From the NCBI GenBank assembly GCA_003707065.3, contig PPXM03000012.1, positions 248,001-312,000 on the forward strand: DNA of 64,000 nt. Reading direction: 5' to 3'. The DNA is from Trigonopsis variabilis (lineage: Eukaryota > Ascomycota > Trigonopsidomycetes > Trigonopsidales > Trigonopsidaceae). Position numbers and translations under genes: made by a program. The notes beneath the pieces are model-generated. The model was not told where the DNA came from. It saw only the letters and a list, made by a program, of their open reading frames with translations, and ran no database searches. Positions 22,157 to 33,877 of this stretch are shown here, piece after piece; within the stretch, counting starts at the first letter, position 1; every line of letters starts with the position of its first letter.

Positions 22157-22545
22157 TTGCAAAACTTACTTGACTCTCACCAGAGAGATTCAAGTAGTTT
22201 CGTTTGGAAAAGTCATCTTCAAACATGCTTGCCCAGATAGGAAAGGGAGGCTGGGTGTAATATTAAAGACAAGCCATACCGCTACAAGCCACAACGTCTC
22301 ACATGATCCCCTCGAACTTGGCTAGCTTCTGATTCAATATGTACTGGAGCCAGGAATAATAAAGAAGAAACTAGATATAATTCTATAATTTCAGTGAAAC
22401 ATTGATAAATAGCCAGTTTACAAACGAGGAATCTGATATCGCCGTCGTAAGATGTAGTTATATTTACAGGATAGTCAGTCTCCGGGTAACCGCCTGGCCG
22501 GTCCGCTGAGTGCGCTTTCCGTCGTCGTGCAGATTTTCTCTCTTC
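22157..22545. other. Divergent promoter, unrecognised gene / GID8
   Basis: Contains the possible upstream exon of the leftward gene (22170-22226) and the GID8 promoter. The remainder shows no recognisable element. Confidence 0.4.
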
Positions 22546-23559
22546 ATGACGGGCGAGGTGGAAGCGGATGCAATTATGAGGGAAACTTCCCCCGAAGGAC
22601 AGAATTGGTCCAAAAGCATCAAGGATGTGAACATTTCAAAGGGGTAAGTTTAATATTGATTCCTTCAGCATCGTGATGAATTTAAAGCAAGTTGGGAATC
22701 TCTCTGACAAAACCACGGAGAAAACACAATTTCTTGGTATCTGACAGCTGAATGGATTCAATTCCTGCGGAAAATACTAACTATATAGGGAAATGGATCA
22801 AATTGTGATGGATTTCCTGGTTACTGAGGGATATGGCAATGCGGTGGAAAAAATGCGCCAGGAGGCCAATGTTTTGCCTTCATCAGCCTCAAGTACTATG
22901 CAGATGAGGATGAACATCCGCATGGCAATCTATTCAGGACAAGTGGAAAAAGCGATCGAGTTGATTAACGAGGTCAATCCTGAGGTATGTTTATAGAGAT
23001 GGAGATCGCATTTGGCTAGGATTATACTTTTCATGCACCACTCTGATGGCTTTATCAAGTCACTGGAGAGAAATAATATCACTTCAGTCTTCAAAATGAG
23101 CCAGTAATAGCGATCTTGAATTCCTAATCTATTTCGGATTCTAACCTTCAGATCCTTGACAATGACCCAACTTTACACTATACACTTCTTCGTCTTCAAC
23201 TAATTGAACTAATCCGCAATTGTTCATCATCTTCAGAAGCGGATATTGAGAACGCGTTAGCTTTTGCTTCTCTCCATATTGCTCCTAGAGCTGCTTCTAA
23301 CCCTGCTTTTCTTTCGGACTTGGAAGAAACAATGGCATTGTTGTGTTTTTCTTATGATAAGTTGACGCCTAGACTCAAATCCCTCCTTGACCCGTCTTTG
23401 CGTATCGAAGTTGCTCGTCTAGTCAATGAAGCGATCCTCGATGCTAGCGGCGTGTACAAGGAAGCTCGGATTTGGAAACTTATAAGACTTTGGGACTGGA
23501 GCGACGAACAAATGAAAAAGAAGAAGATCCCTTTCGAGAGCGTTCAGATTTCGACCTAA
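22546..23559 (+). CDS. GID8: Gid8, CTLH/GID ubiquitin-ligase scaffold subunit
   Basis: Three exons: 22546-22643, 22789-22984 and 23152-23559, with introns of 145 and 167 nt, giving 233 residues. Splicing yields a LisH motif (MDQIVMDFLVTEGYGNAVEK), then CTLH (IRMAIYSGQVEKAIELINEV, LHYTLLRLQLIELIRN) and the CRA region (FLSDLEETMALLCF). This is the short, compact architecture of Gid8/Twa1. In the GID E3 ligase Gid8 is the scaffold that links the RING pair Gid2/Gid9 to substrate receptors, driving degradation of gluconeogenic enzymes when glucose returns. All junction phases agree. Its introns are among the longest in the window. Confidence 0.93.
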
Positions 23560-23837
23560 AGTCGGAAATCTCAGCTCCCAATGTTCTGCTGTTATTTGTG
23601 TTAGATTGCGTGTGCGTGTATATTTATTTGGAGTACGGTCGGAGCATGGTTCTTGGTGGATTTTGTATCTGGTATATGATATTGTCATACTTAGCTTCAC
23701 ACCTGTAGTGTATATTGCTGTCCAAGTTCTCTTTAAAGAGGTACTGGTTGTCTTGGGCAGGACCGTTTCCGCATCAGTAGCATTGCCTCGCGGCTTGTAA
23801 CTCCCAACTAGGAATCTCCCGATATCAAAAATTTTCA

Positions 23838-24788
23838 ATGACCCAAGAAGACCTTAGTGGATTGCGAACAGCTCTTCTAAATACTACGGGAGATGTGCCG
23901 TTGGCTCATCGCTTTAGAGCTCTTTTCTCTCTGAAATGTCTAGGAGCTGAAGGAAACAACGATGCCATTGATATCATTCGAGATGGTGAGTTTTTGGTCG
24001 AGCTTAACTGATCTAGTGTAGCCTTTGCTGATGATTCTGAGCTGCTTAAACACGAGTTAGCCTACGTCCTCGGTCAGACGAAAAACCTTTACGCCACGGG
24101 TCCACTTCGCCAAGTTCTTGAAGATCCGAATCAACAGCTAATGGTCCGCCACGAGGCTGCCGAGGCTTTAGGCGCCCTGGGTGATAAAGACAGCTTAGAA
24201 CTACTTGAGCAATACTACAACAAGGATCCATCTGAAGTTATCCGTCAGACGTGCGAGTTGGCCATTGAGCGCATCCGCTGGGAGTCAAGCCCAAAGTCCA
24301 AGGAAGAAGTGATTGCGCCCTCCGACTTTTCTTCTATTGACCCCGCTCCTGCGTTAGAAGAGAAACATGCTGACATTGAAGAGCTCCAGGCACTTCTTAA
24401 TGACCAGTCTAAGCCGTTGTTTGAAAGATATCGAGCCATGTTCAGGCTGAGAGATCTGGGCACCCCAGAAGCTGTGGACGCGTTGGCTTCGGGATTTGCT
24501 GATCCATCTGCTCTCTTCCGTCATGAGATTGCATATGTCTTTGGACAACTATGTAGCCCTCATTCGGTACCTTCTCTTATTCGTGTTCTTGAGAATGAAC
24601 AAGAGGAAGGAATGGTTCGTCATGAGGCAGCCGAGGCATTGGGAAGCATCGCTACGGATGACGTCTTACCCGTTCTATCTAAATTTGCCCAAGACAAGGA
24701 ACGCGTTGTCAGAGAGTCAGCTGTAGTGGCGCTGGACATGTATGAATATGAACGGTCGAACGACATGGAATATGTGGCTGCCATTTAA
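23838..24788 (+). CDS. LIA1: Deoxyhypusine hydroxylase
   Basis: Two exons, 23838-23985 and 24022-24788, with a 36-nt intron, giving 304 residues. The protein is two sets of HEAT-like helical hairpins. The four di-iron His-Glu motifs are intact: [38 protein letters not shown] and [14 protein letters not shown]. The enzyme hydroxylates deoxyhypusine on eIF5A to hypusine, the last step in making this unique residue. Length is close to S. cerevisiae Lia1. The intron interrupts the first HEAT hairpin. Cytosolic; no targeting signal. Confidence 0.96.
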
Positions 24789-24893
24789 ACGGATAAAGGA
24801 CAAGAACAGCGAAAGCGACGGAAGGGATTATGTTTTCATGAAAGTACAAATTAACTGGATGGTAATAATTGCAGCTAACCGTAGAAATGCCCA

Positions 24894-26452
24894 TTAGATT
24901 GTAGTTTTGAGGTAATTGAGTGCTTCTTCTGGAGTTCCTTCGGGATTATCAAATTGCCACCTAATCAATTCTTCCAGTAATGGCTTCAACTTTTTTGGAA
25001 ATTCCTTCTTGGGAATTCCAAGTGAATCGGCAATCTCATTTCCCTAAATATTTAGCGTAAATCTTTAGGCTGCTATCAAACCTTCATTAATGGCTTCAAC
25101 TCGTATGCCTTTTCGAGATCAAACTCTTTAATTTTAGGAAAAATTATTTCATCATATATCTTATAGTAGCGTGTAAAGGAGGCTGAGTCTTTGATACGTT
25201 TGATTCGCATATCAATGAGAGCCGCCAGGAAATTGAGTTTCCAAGTAGGACCACAGTTTCTAATTATGCAACCGTAAGCCGAGCGCCTATTAGGTGCCTC
25301 CTCAACGAGCTTTTGGATGTCGGTTAATGAGTCGAATAAGCCCTGCACGCTTCGGGCAAGCTGATTCGATGTCTTAAGACTGTTTTTCAGTACGGCAAAA
25401 GGACCCGGATCCAACGATTTTCCATCAGGTACAGTAATGCCACGAAGGTGATGAGTGATCCCAAAGTACCATAATAAGCTCCTCTCAGACTTATTCAAAT
25501 TTAGGTCAGCTGAATAGCAAGATATGACACCGCTCACGGCAAATGGACTGGAGATAAAGTCATAGGCTGGGTATGGAGACACTGGAACGCGTAGGATAGT
25601 CTCGACGAAATTCACCTCAGTCATCCATGCCAGAGCTCTTTTTGGATCTGGACCTTCAATGATCTTGGCCATTTCTATTCCCACCCGTTCTCTACTAATT
25701 TTCAAGTCGAACGCCTTTCTAATCTCTGGTAGCTTCATGGCTTCCACAGCAGCTTTGTCAATATCAAAGTTGAACTGTGCAGAGAATCGAATCAGCCGCA
25801 AGACACGCAGCGGATCGTCGGTAAAAGTCTTGACTGGATCCATTGGTGTTCTTAAGATACCATCACGCAAGTCTTGTAACCCTTTGCCTGTAAAATCCTC
25901 TACTTCATCTGTGTTCAAATTGTAATACAATGCATTTAAAGTGGCATCGCGTCTCATAACGTCCTCTTCCGGGGTGCCAAAGGCCATGATAGGCGTCCTA
26001 GATGATTCTGTATATACTTCACTTCGAAGATTGACGAGATCAATGTCAATGCCTGCCAGTTTCATGGTCGCAGTCTCCAAATGCTTTGATTTCTCTGGAT
26101 TGGCCGTGATCTTGTGCATGCCCGACATCTTAGTTCCCACACTATGGGTATTTATGTAATCGTTTAGGTGCCTAGCCAGAGATTCTCCAGTCATGATGTT
26201 AATGCCAATATCGATATCGTGGCTGAATTTTCCCATCAGCTTATCCCTAACCCAACCTCCAGTCACACGGAGAACCAAAGGCTCTGATCGGCTCTCATTA
26301 TATTCTTTTGTGAAGTCTTTTAATAACGAGAATACCTCTTCTTCTCTTGGGCTCAATCGGATTTTATGAATAATTCTATCCGGCTTTACTAGGGAACTCG
26401 TCATGTTATGTAGTGGGTGACGACGATATAACAAAGAAAGCAACCTAACCAT
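24894..26452 (-). CDS. CCA1: CCA-adding tRNA nucleotidyltransferase
   Basis: Two exons on the minus strand, 26452-25082 and 25043-24894, with a 38-nt intron, giving 506 residues. Class II nucleotidyltransferase motifs are complete: VTGGWVRDKLMG and SHDIDIGIN (metal-binding Asp pair), RRDATLNALYYN, DDPLRVLRLIRFSAQF and ISRERVGIEMAKI. The last exon adds KGNEIADSLGIPKKEFPKKL, the usual C-terminus. The enzyme adds or repairs the 3' CCA of all tRNAs. Two in-frame ATGs matter: the first (26452) gives a basic presequence MVRLLSLLYRRHPLHN, the second (26404) starts at the conserved body. In S. cerevisiae CCA1 the same arrangement makes mitochondrial and cytosolic/nuclear forms from one gene. Confidence 0.95.
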
Positions 26453-26602
26453 AAACTCGGAAGTTAATTATGATCCAATTGTGACTCCTCGGCAAGACCA
26501 AGGAGCAAGTTTCAGACTTCTAACTTGCAAAGGATAGCGTTACCGTAACAAGTTTTCTCCTGAAACCCAAACCTTGCTTTGGCACTGGTTTCCTGAAGGT
26601 CG

Positions 26603-27362
26603 ATGAGCTTTTTGAATAAGTCAACTTGTGTTGATGTTCTTGATAAGGCTGATGGGTCTGCACAAGTACATATAGGGAAGACTAGGGTGATATGCTCAGT
26701 GAGTGGTCCCATGGATGTCCGTCCTCGAGACGAAAAGGCCACTGAAGCCACCATTGACGTGCTAGTTAGACCAGCAGCTGGTGTTTCGGGTAATGTTGTT
26801 ATAGGTATTCTTCTAACCAGTTAAGCTACTAGTGAACATCTGGTCCAGGAACGGATCAAAAAGATCATCTTACCACTAATCAGGACAGATATGTTTCCTA
26901 GATCTTTGATCCAGATTGTGATACAGTATGTAAGCGTTGACCCGGAATTGGAATCAGTATGTTATTGTTGGATGACTTTGGTCTAACCTTTAGAAATTCC
27001 CTTTGTACTCGGCTTGCCTGAACGCAACTATTTTGGCTCTGTTGAATGCTGCCATTCCCATGAACGCCATCGCCTCCTCAGCTGCTCTCTATAGTCAATA
27101 TGTGGATGATAAACTAGTGATATCTTCTTATCGTGATTCCACACCCATAAAATCCCTCCCTTACTCTGACCATTTCATCTGTTTCGAAATTGCAAATGAT
27201 AAATGCCAACGGTTACTGTCGATAGAAAGTATAGGTGAATTTTCTCAACCGGAATTGCTACAGACTATTCAGAGTGCAATCGGATACTGTGAATCCGAAG
27301 CGGTGGCCATGAGAGAAATCATTGGTTCTTATATTAAGAATAAATACCCTTGGAAAAGCTAG
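26603..27362 (+). CDS. RRP46: Exosome core subunit Rrp46
   Basis: Three exons: 26603-26789, 26826-26956 and 26994-27362, with introns of 36 and 37 nt, giving 228 residues. It has an RNase PH fold: DGSAQVHIGKTRVICSVSGP at the start, then HLVQERIKKIILPLIRTDMF and LNATILALLNAAIPMNAIAS. It lacks the phosphorolytic catalytic residues of bacterial RNase PH, as expected for eukaryotic exosome subunits. In the nine-subunit barrel Rrp46 pairs with Rrp43 and guides RNA to Rrp44 and Rrp6. It diverges from CCA1 across 150 bp. The first splice uses the AG at 26825 because the nearer AG at 26820 would break the conserved frame. Confidence 0.92.
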
Positions 27363-27813
27363 CATTCTCGACAGCTCGCCCTCGGCGCATCCTTAGCCAT
27401 CCTACCACCCAACTTTTATGACATCCTCCCGCTTTCTTGCTCCTCTTTAATTACCCTTCCTCCATTTATCATCTTTATGTATCATCAATAGAATTATGCT
27501 CCAGTTAAGTTTATTGTGCTCGATTCAACCGTCTTTAGAGGCAGGCTGGAAGTGAATCATTACGGTGTACCTTGTTCACTCCAAAACGTTGTAGAATGTA
27601 CTCTCTATTAATAATACTAATATGACAAAAAGATGATAGCATCATTAGTAAGACTTCTGTTTGCGAGTATTATCCCTCCATAACGTCATCTTTGCTAAGG
27701 CTTGGGTCCACCTTCCATTACAATCTTCATCTTAGTCACCAACGGTGGCTAAGACCGGGTAACTCCCACTTTGGTAGCCACAACTCGATGCACCTTACTT
27801 CCACACTCCTAAT
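27363..27813. other. Intergenic, RRP46 3' side and UBA1 promoter
   Basis: About 450 bp. Contains the GGTGGCTAA element described separately; no gene or RNA is recognised. Confidence 0.4.
27733..27752 (+). promoter_or_regulatory. PACE-like element / inverted repeat upstream of UBA1
   Basis: TAGTCACC-AAC-GGTGGCTA is an inverted repeat with one mismatch, 62-81 bp before the UBA1 start. GGTGGCTAA differs by one base from GGTGGCAAA, the Rpn4 proteasome control element of budding yeasts. The functional reading is inference. Confidence 0.3.
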
Positions 27814-30800
27814 GACGACCAAGGTAAGTCCATCTACCTATGCAATTATTGATAGTTAGGATTCGAATTTAAGTGCCGAAATAGATGAAGGTCTATACTC
27901 TCGTCAGCTGTAAGTTCAATCCATGTCACAGGACTAACAGTAAGCTATGTGCTTGGTAAAGAGGCCATGAAGCGCATGAGTGCTTCTAATGTTCTCATTG
28001 TCGGGCTTAGAGGTCTTGGGATAGAAATAGGTTAGTGAAGAGTCTTAGCTTTCGAACGATGTTAATCAACAGCCAAAAATGTTGCGCTTGCCGGAGTTAA
28101 AAGCATAACTCTTTACGATCCAGAGCCGGTTAGAATAGAAGACTTGTCTACTCAGGTTAGTGATGAATTGTGAAAATGACTCACGTCTTTAGTTTTTTGT
28201 TAGACCTAATGAAGTGGGACAGCCTCGAGCAAAGGTGTCAGCACCGCGACTAGCTGAATTGAACCAATATGTTCCGGTTTCTGTCGAAGATGGGCCATTG
28301 TCAGAAGAGCTTATCTCCAAGTTTCAAGTGGTGGTTTTGACCAATACTGCATTGGAAGAACAATTGCGCATCAATGCCATTGCTAGAAAGCATAAAGTGG
28401 CCTTTATCACTGCCGAGACTCATGGCTTATTTGGATCGGTCTTTAACGACTTTGGTGATGACTTCTTAATTGTTGATGCAAATGGTGAAGACCCAATTGA
28501 AGGAATGGTTGCTAGTATCGACGAGGATGGAACTGTTGCTGTTGTTGATGAAAGCCGTCATGGACTGGAGGACGGTGATTATGTTACCTTTTCTGAAGTG
28601 AAAGGTCTGGAAAAGTTGAACGGGTGTGAGCCTATAAAGATTAAAGTTAATGGTCCCTACACCTTCTCTATCGGAAACGTCCAGGACCTGGGAACGTATG
28701 TATCTGGAGGATTGTTCAAACAGGTCAAGCAGACTCAAGTCAGCCATTTTGAGTCTCTCGAAAAGCAAATAGCAGCTCCTGAGTTCCTTGTGTCAGATTT
28801 TGCCAAGTTTGATCGACCTCCCCAGATCCATTTGGGCTTTTTGGCTTTGCATGAATTTGCTAAGACGGACGGCCTTCTTCCCCGGTCTAGAAACGAAGCG
28901 GATGCCGAAACTGTTTTGAAGATCGCCAAGGGTCTCTACGAGAGATTTAAGAATATTTTTGATGGAGCTGAACTTAATGAGAAACTCATCAAAGAAATCT
29001 CTTATCAAGCTCGCGGTGACTTGGCACCCATGACTGCTTTCTATGGAGGTCTAGTAGCACAGGAGGTTCTTAAAGCGTGCTCTGGAAAGTTTGGACCAAT
29101 CAAGCAGTACATGTACTTTGATTCTTTAGAGTCTCTTCCAGTCCATGTGCCAGTTACCGAACAAGACTGCCAACCTCTTGGAAGCCGCTACGATGGGCAA
29201 ATCGCAGTCTTTGGACGAACATTTCAAGAGAAAATTGCCAACACTCGGCAATTTTTGGTTGGCGCTGGCGCCATTGGCTGTGAGACTCTTAAGATTTGGG
29301 CTCTTATGGGCCTTGGAACAGGGCCGTCGGGACAGATTACTGTTACTGATAATGATACAATTGAGAAGTCCAATCTCAACCGACAGTTTCTGTTTAGACC
29401 TTGGGACCTTGGCAAGGCTAAGTCCGAGGTAGCAGCGGTGGCAGCTGTAGCGATAAACAATGATCTGGAGGGTAAGATTGTTGTCCGCGAGGATAAAGTC
29501 GGCCCCGACACGGAGGACGTCTTTGATGACGATTTCTGGAACTCTTTGGATGTCGTCACCAATGCACTTGATAATATTGAGGCCCGTACTTATGTCGATC
29601 GCCGGTGCGTCTTTTTCTGCAAGCCTTTGCTTGAAAGTGGAACGTTGGGAACTAAGGGCAATACCCAGGTGATCTATCCCTACTTGACAGAGAGCTACTC
29701 ATCCAGTCAGGATCCTCCCGAGAAAGGTATCCCTCTCTGTACTTTACGCAGTTTCCCCAATAAGATTGAACATACCATTGCTTGGGCCAAAAGTTTATTC
29801 CAGGATTACTTCTACCAGCCGATTGAGAATGTGAACCTGTATCTTGGTCAGCCAAATTTCGTCGAGTCCACACTCAAGACCAGCGGGGACCAAAAGTCTA
29901 TTCTCGAGTCAATCCAGCAATATCTTGTTACTTCCAAGCCATTGACGTTTGAAGAGTGCATAACGTGGGCTCGCCTTGAATTCGAAAGAAAGTACAACCA
30001 TGAGATCAAGCAGCTTTTATATAACTTCCCTGTTGATGCAGTCACCTCTACTGGAACGCTGTTTTGGTCTGGCCCTAAAAGAGCTCCCACACCTCTTGAG
30101 TTTGATCCTTCCAACCCAGACCATCTGGAATTTATAATTTCTGCTGCCAACCTTCATGCATATAACTATGGGCTCAAGGGAAACACTGATAAAGCCTTCT
30201 TCCTCAACGCTTTAAAGACTGTGGATGTTCCGCCATTTTCACCCAAGAAGAATCTCAGGATTCAGACGAACGATAACGAGCCTGTTGACCAGGACATGGC
30301 TGACGTCGATGAAGACAACATGACGACTATCATCAAGTCGCTGCCTTCTCCCTCATCTTTAGCAGGTTATCGTCTGCACCCCGCTGAATTTGAAAAGGAC
30401 GACGACACCAACTTTCATATCGATTTCATCAATGCGGCTTCCAACTTGCGTGCTCTCAACTACGGAATTGAGCCTGCTGATCGGTCCAAGACGAAGTTTA
30501 TTGCTGGACGGATCATTCCCGCCATCGCAACTACGACTGCGTTGGTGACTGGCCTTGTTGGATGTGAGCTTTACAAGGTGATTGACGGTGAGAGGAAGAT
30601 AGATGATTTCAAGAACGGCTTTGTCAATTTGGCTCTGCCATTTTTCGGCTTTTCGGAGCCAATGGCCTCACCCAAAGGCAAATACAACGATACAGTGGTT
30701 GATAAAATCTGGTCGCGCTTTGAGTTGCGAGAGGACATCACTCTCCAACAACTGCTCGACGACTTCAAATCCAAACATGGGCTCACAATCACGATGCTGT

Positions 30801-31003
30801 CACACGGTGTGAGCTTGCTTTATGCTTTTATTTTCCCTCCCAAGAAGTTGCAAGAGAAGATGCCCCTCCGACTTACCGAGCTTGTGGAGAGTGTGACCAA
30901 GAAGCCTATTCCCGCGCACGCGAAGCATCTTATCTTTGAAGTATGCTGCGACGATGAGAGCGGAGAAGACGTCGAGGTTCCTTTTATTGTGCTTTATTTG
31001 TAA
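27814..31003 (+). CDS. UBA1: Ubiquitin-activating enzyme E1
   Basis: Five exons: 27814-27825, 27860-27909, 27945-28030, 28073-28155 and 28193-31003, with introns of 34, 35, 42 and 37 nt, giving 1013 residues. The first exon codes four residues. Splicing gives [40 protein letters not shown] and [19 protein letters not shown]-like E1 order. The second adenylation half carries [14 protein letters not shown] and the nucleotide-binding DND. The catalytic cysteine is C593 in [14 protein letters not shown]-terminal ubiquitin-fold domain ends [12 protein letters not shown]. The enzyme adenylates ubiquitin and passes it as a thioester to E2s. All phases agree, and the length matches S. cerevisiae Uba1. 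Introns cluster at the extreme 5' end. Confidence 0.97.
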
Positions 31004-31680
31004 ACGAGTAAAATAGAGGCTGTGTCGAAGGAGATGCGGAATTGTAGGTACTTATCACTACTTATGTACCTATCCTCCCGTTGTAGAACAATACGCGTCT
31101 TAAGATGAACACAGAAACTGGGCCTTTACCGAGCGCTAATCCGACAGACGATCTTCATGAAGCTACGATTAGGGTCACAAGAGATGTCTAGCCGAGAACT
31201 GAGCGCCAAGCCTATTGTCTCCCAGTAGTTGAGTAATACAGTGAATATGATAAATGAGTGTTCAAGAATGACGGAAAGGTAGGCCTCATAGTCTTAAGTC
31301 GGCCATTCCCAACCCTTCGTCCACATTTTGCCCGAGAATCTCCTCAGCATAAAGGGATGCCACAAAAGTTGCTTACCAAGCGTCTATCCACCATATCCAT
31401 AGTGCTGCCTTTATTCATTGTTGATCAAGGATGTTGCTTTCGTCTGTCCCGTTATCTAATCAGCGACTCGCTTCGTAGCGACCGTTGGTGTCGCCATTGT
31501 GATTCACTGCGTACTAACGAAACGTGTTGGGGCCACAGATTAATATTGTTTCTTGTTAACCTAAATTTACTAATCTCGACTGGGTGCGAGCACTGGACCA
31601 TACGCAGACTGAAATCCCTCGGGGAATGTGCAACTTGAGTTTGTGATCTAGAAGCGGGGCTACAACACTTCACAAAGGGA
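31004..31680. other. Intergenic, UBA1 3' side and Zn2Cys6 gene promoter
   Basis: About 680 bp. Open frames of 80-126 codons cross it on both strands but start at weak contexts, show no motif and overlap each other, so I do not call a gene. Confidence 0.45.
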
Positions 31681-33579
31681 ATGTCCAAGATAGACAAGCA
31701 CAAAGGGCGGAACCAACATGCTCATCGTCCGGGAATGAGACGGGTCAAGACGGGATGTTTCACGTGTCGACGTCGGAAGAAGAAATGCGACGAGCAGAAG
31801 CCCATTTGTTCGGCTTGTACGCGGAACAATCTGGAATGCGTTTGGCCCAACAGTGAGAAGGATAGCAGACCAGAACAGACGCAGCGGATGATAACAATAA
31901 AACAGACTGTGGATCCAGAGAAAGAAACTCGTTCTACTCACCAACGCAAAGAGTCGGCCGACTTACAATTGCAGCTCGAGTACCAAGACAGCTCGAATAT
32001 AATCAAATTATTACACGCCCTACCAAACAAGGCGGATGAGATGAAGATGTTGATTAAGCTCGTCGAGATCTGCAGGAAAGGTCGGCAACAGGAGGCAGTG
32101 ATCTTTGCCGCCAATATAACAAAGAAGTTCCGATATGACTATAGGGAGCTCGAGGATCAGATGCTGATTGCGTCCCATTCGTCGACTTATCAATACTATT
32201 TGGAATTTTCTGTGATGCTTGAGAATTCGCAGTGTTTTAGTCCCTTTTTTTCTCATTGCCCTGACGCCGAGTGCTTTAGTGTCTTTGTTCGGGACGTCAT
32301 TCCAACATTCACCTTTGGCTACTGCCCTCCTGTGTTTTCGTTGTACAAGTACCTTGTGCCATTTGGGTTTGTGAACGAGGCAGCCATGTACCTCAGTCTG
32401 GCGCATGGCCACCGTTTTCTGGCAATGGTGAAATCGAAAAACCGGCACAAGGAACAGTCGATTTCTTTCTATAACAAGGCCTTGGATATTGTGGTTGATG
32501 GATTTGCTACTGGCAAGATCACTGGCTCGGAGCCTTGGGTCTTCCCTAGCCTATGCATGTTCGCCATCTACGAGACCTTTAACGGGCAGGTGGCCAATTG
32601 TATGAAACTGTTTGAGGAGTTTGTTCCGATAGTTATTTCGCGGTGGAGAATTCAAATAAAAGGCCAGATCAAGGCGTCTATCCACCGGGAAATGATTCTC
32701 TGGGTTGAGTCGACGATCCTTCATTGCTGTATAATGTCGAGCTGGTTTCCTCAGCATCGTCACCGCCTAAGCCGAATTCCTATATTTAATGAATATATGC
32801 AGCCCCAGACTATACGTGACACATACGGTGACGCTTACTGGGTTGATTCGCCGCTGTTTGGCGCCAGTCACTATGTTCTTGGGGCGTTGCTCAAACTATT
32901 CAGTATCGACTCGACGTTTGGATTAAGTGAGGCCGATTTCGCTCTTATTGACGAAATCAAGGACTCACTAGATAACCCTCCGCCTGTGGAATTACCTTCT
33001 GGCGAGCGTGCCACCTCCTCTGAGATTATTATTCGCGACTCTCTAATTGCGTGTGCTCGTCTAGAGATTGAAAGACTCTTCAGACAGATGCAGGATGAGC
33101 TTTGGTTTACTGACTCTGCCGTTCAAGCCTTGATTCATGACAGCTTGGTCCACCTCGATTCGCTGGACTGGGGGAGCTTCTCAGAGATCGCTCTAGATTG
33201 GCCCTTAGTCCTGTTGGGAAAATATTCGCTTGAAAGGGAAGATCGAGCACGAGTCGAAAGTATGCTCCGCAAAGTCTTTGACCTTACGAAAAAAGGGAGT
33301 GTTTTGAAATTTGCCAAGCTGCTCAAGGATATCTGGGACAAGGTCGATAACCAGTTCAGCCAGCTGTATGACCCTTCCTCCTGTTATCCTGCCACCGGGC
33401 AATCAGACCAAGTGAGTTTGCCTTCTGAAGACCAGCTTGCGCTCTACCAGGTTGCACCGTTTCCAGTCATCAGCCAGGAGCTTTGGTCTAGTGCACCGTG
33501 TTTGATTCCCCCTAAAGACTCGTTTATCTCTCAAAATGATGCTGCTTTATATGACTTTACGAGTACGGAGTTTGTTTGA
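31681..33579 (+). CDS. Zn(II)2Cys6 transcription factor, target unknown
   Basis: Single exon, 632 residues. The N-terminal binuclear zinc cluster uses C26, C29, C36, C43, C46 and C53 (VKTGCFTCRRRKKKCDEQKP, ICSACTRNNLECVWP) with the usual Cys spacing, followed by a short linker. The rest resembles the Fungal_trans_2 type regulatory region: an all-helical domain from about residue 95 (SNIIKLLHALPNKADEMKML) to 560, without a recognised ligand motif. It is a nuclear DNA-binding regulator by family. Neighbours (UBA1, DBP10) are housekeeping genes and give no hint of its targets. Absence of introns contrasts with most genes here. Confidence 0.88.
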   Translation: MSKIDKHKGRNQHAHRPGMRRVKTGCFTCRRRKKKCDEQKPICSACTRNNLECVWPNSEKDSRPEQTQRMITIKQTVDPEKETRSTHQRKESADLQLQLEYQDSSNIIKLLHALPNKADEMKMLIKLVEICRKGRQQEAVIFAANITKKFRYDYRELEDQMLIASHSSTYQYYLEFSVMLENSQCFSPFFSHCPDAECFSVFVRDVIPTFTFGYCPPVFSLYKYLVPFGFVNEAAMYLSLAHGHRFLAMVKSKNRHKEQSISFYNKALDIVVDGFATGKITGSEPWVFPSLCMFAIYETFNGQVANCMKLFEEFVPIVISRWRIQIKGQIKASIHREMILWVESTILHCCIMSSWFPQHRHRLSRIPIFNEYMQPQTIRDTYGDAYWVDSPLFGASHYVLGALLKLFSIDSTFGLSEADFALIDEIKDSLDNPPPVELPSGERATSSEIIIRDSLIACARLEIERLFRQMQDELWFTDSAVQALIHDSLVHLDSLDWGSFSEIALDWPLVLLGKYSLEREDRARVESMLRKVFDLTKKGSVLKFAKLLKDIWDKVDNQFSQLYDPSSCYPATGQSDQVSLPSEDQLALYQVAPFPVISQELWSSAPCLIPPKDSFISQNDAALYDFTSTEFV

Positions 33580-33877
33580 TTTTCTGTGTTTCTCATCTCG
33601 ACCCACCCAGCATTGCTGGACTGTGGAAGTGAGACTTTCTAGACTTGGATCTAGACTTGGAGTATTTACAAGACAGTTTTTCCTTTCTTTGGTGATGAAT
33701 AAACTCGTAGGTAGAAAGCATCTTTACCCATCCTTGTAGTGTCTCGAACGTCTCCATAATACCATGGCTGCACAAGAACTTTGATTGAGACTGAGAAGCT
33801 CCCGCTACAAGACGACTTCACCCAGCGACGACAGGTTGGGACAAGAAAATTTCTCCCAACCGTTACGACCAGCGAGC

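Noticed and set aside
31258-31638. 126-codon frame between UBA1 and the Zn2Cys6 gene
   Set aside because: Weak start, no motif, overlapped by an equally long antisense frame; probably chance.
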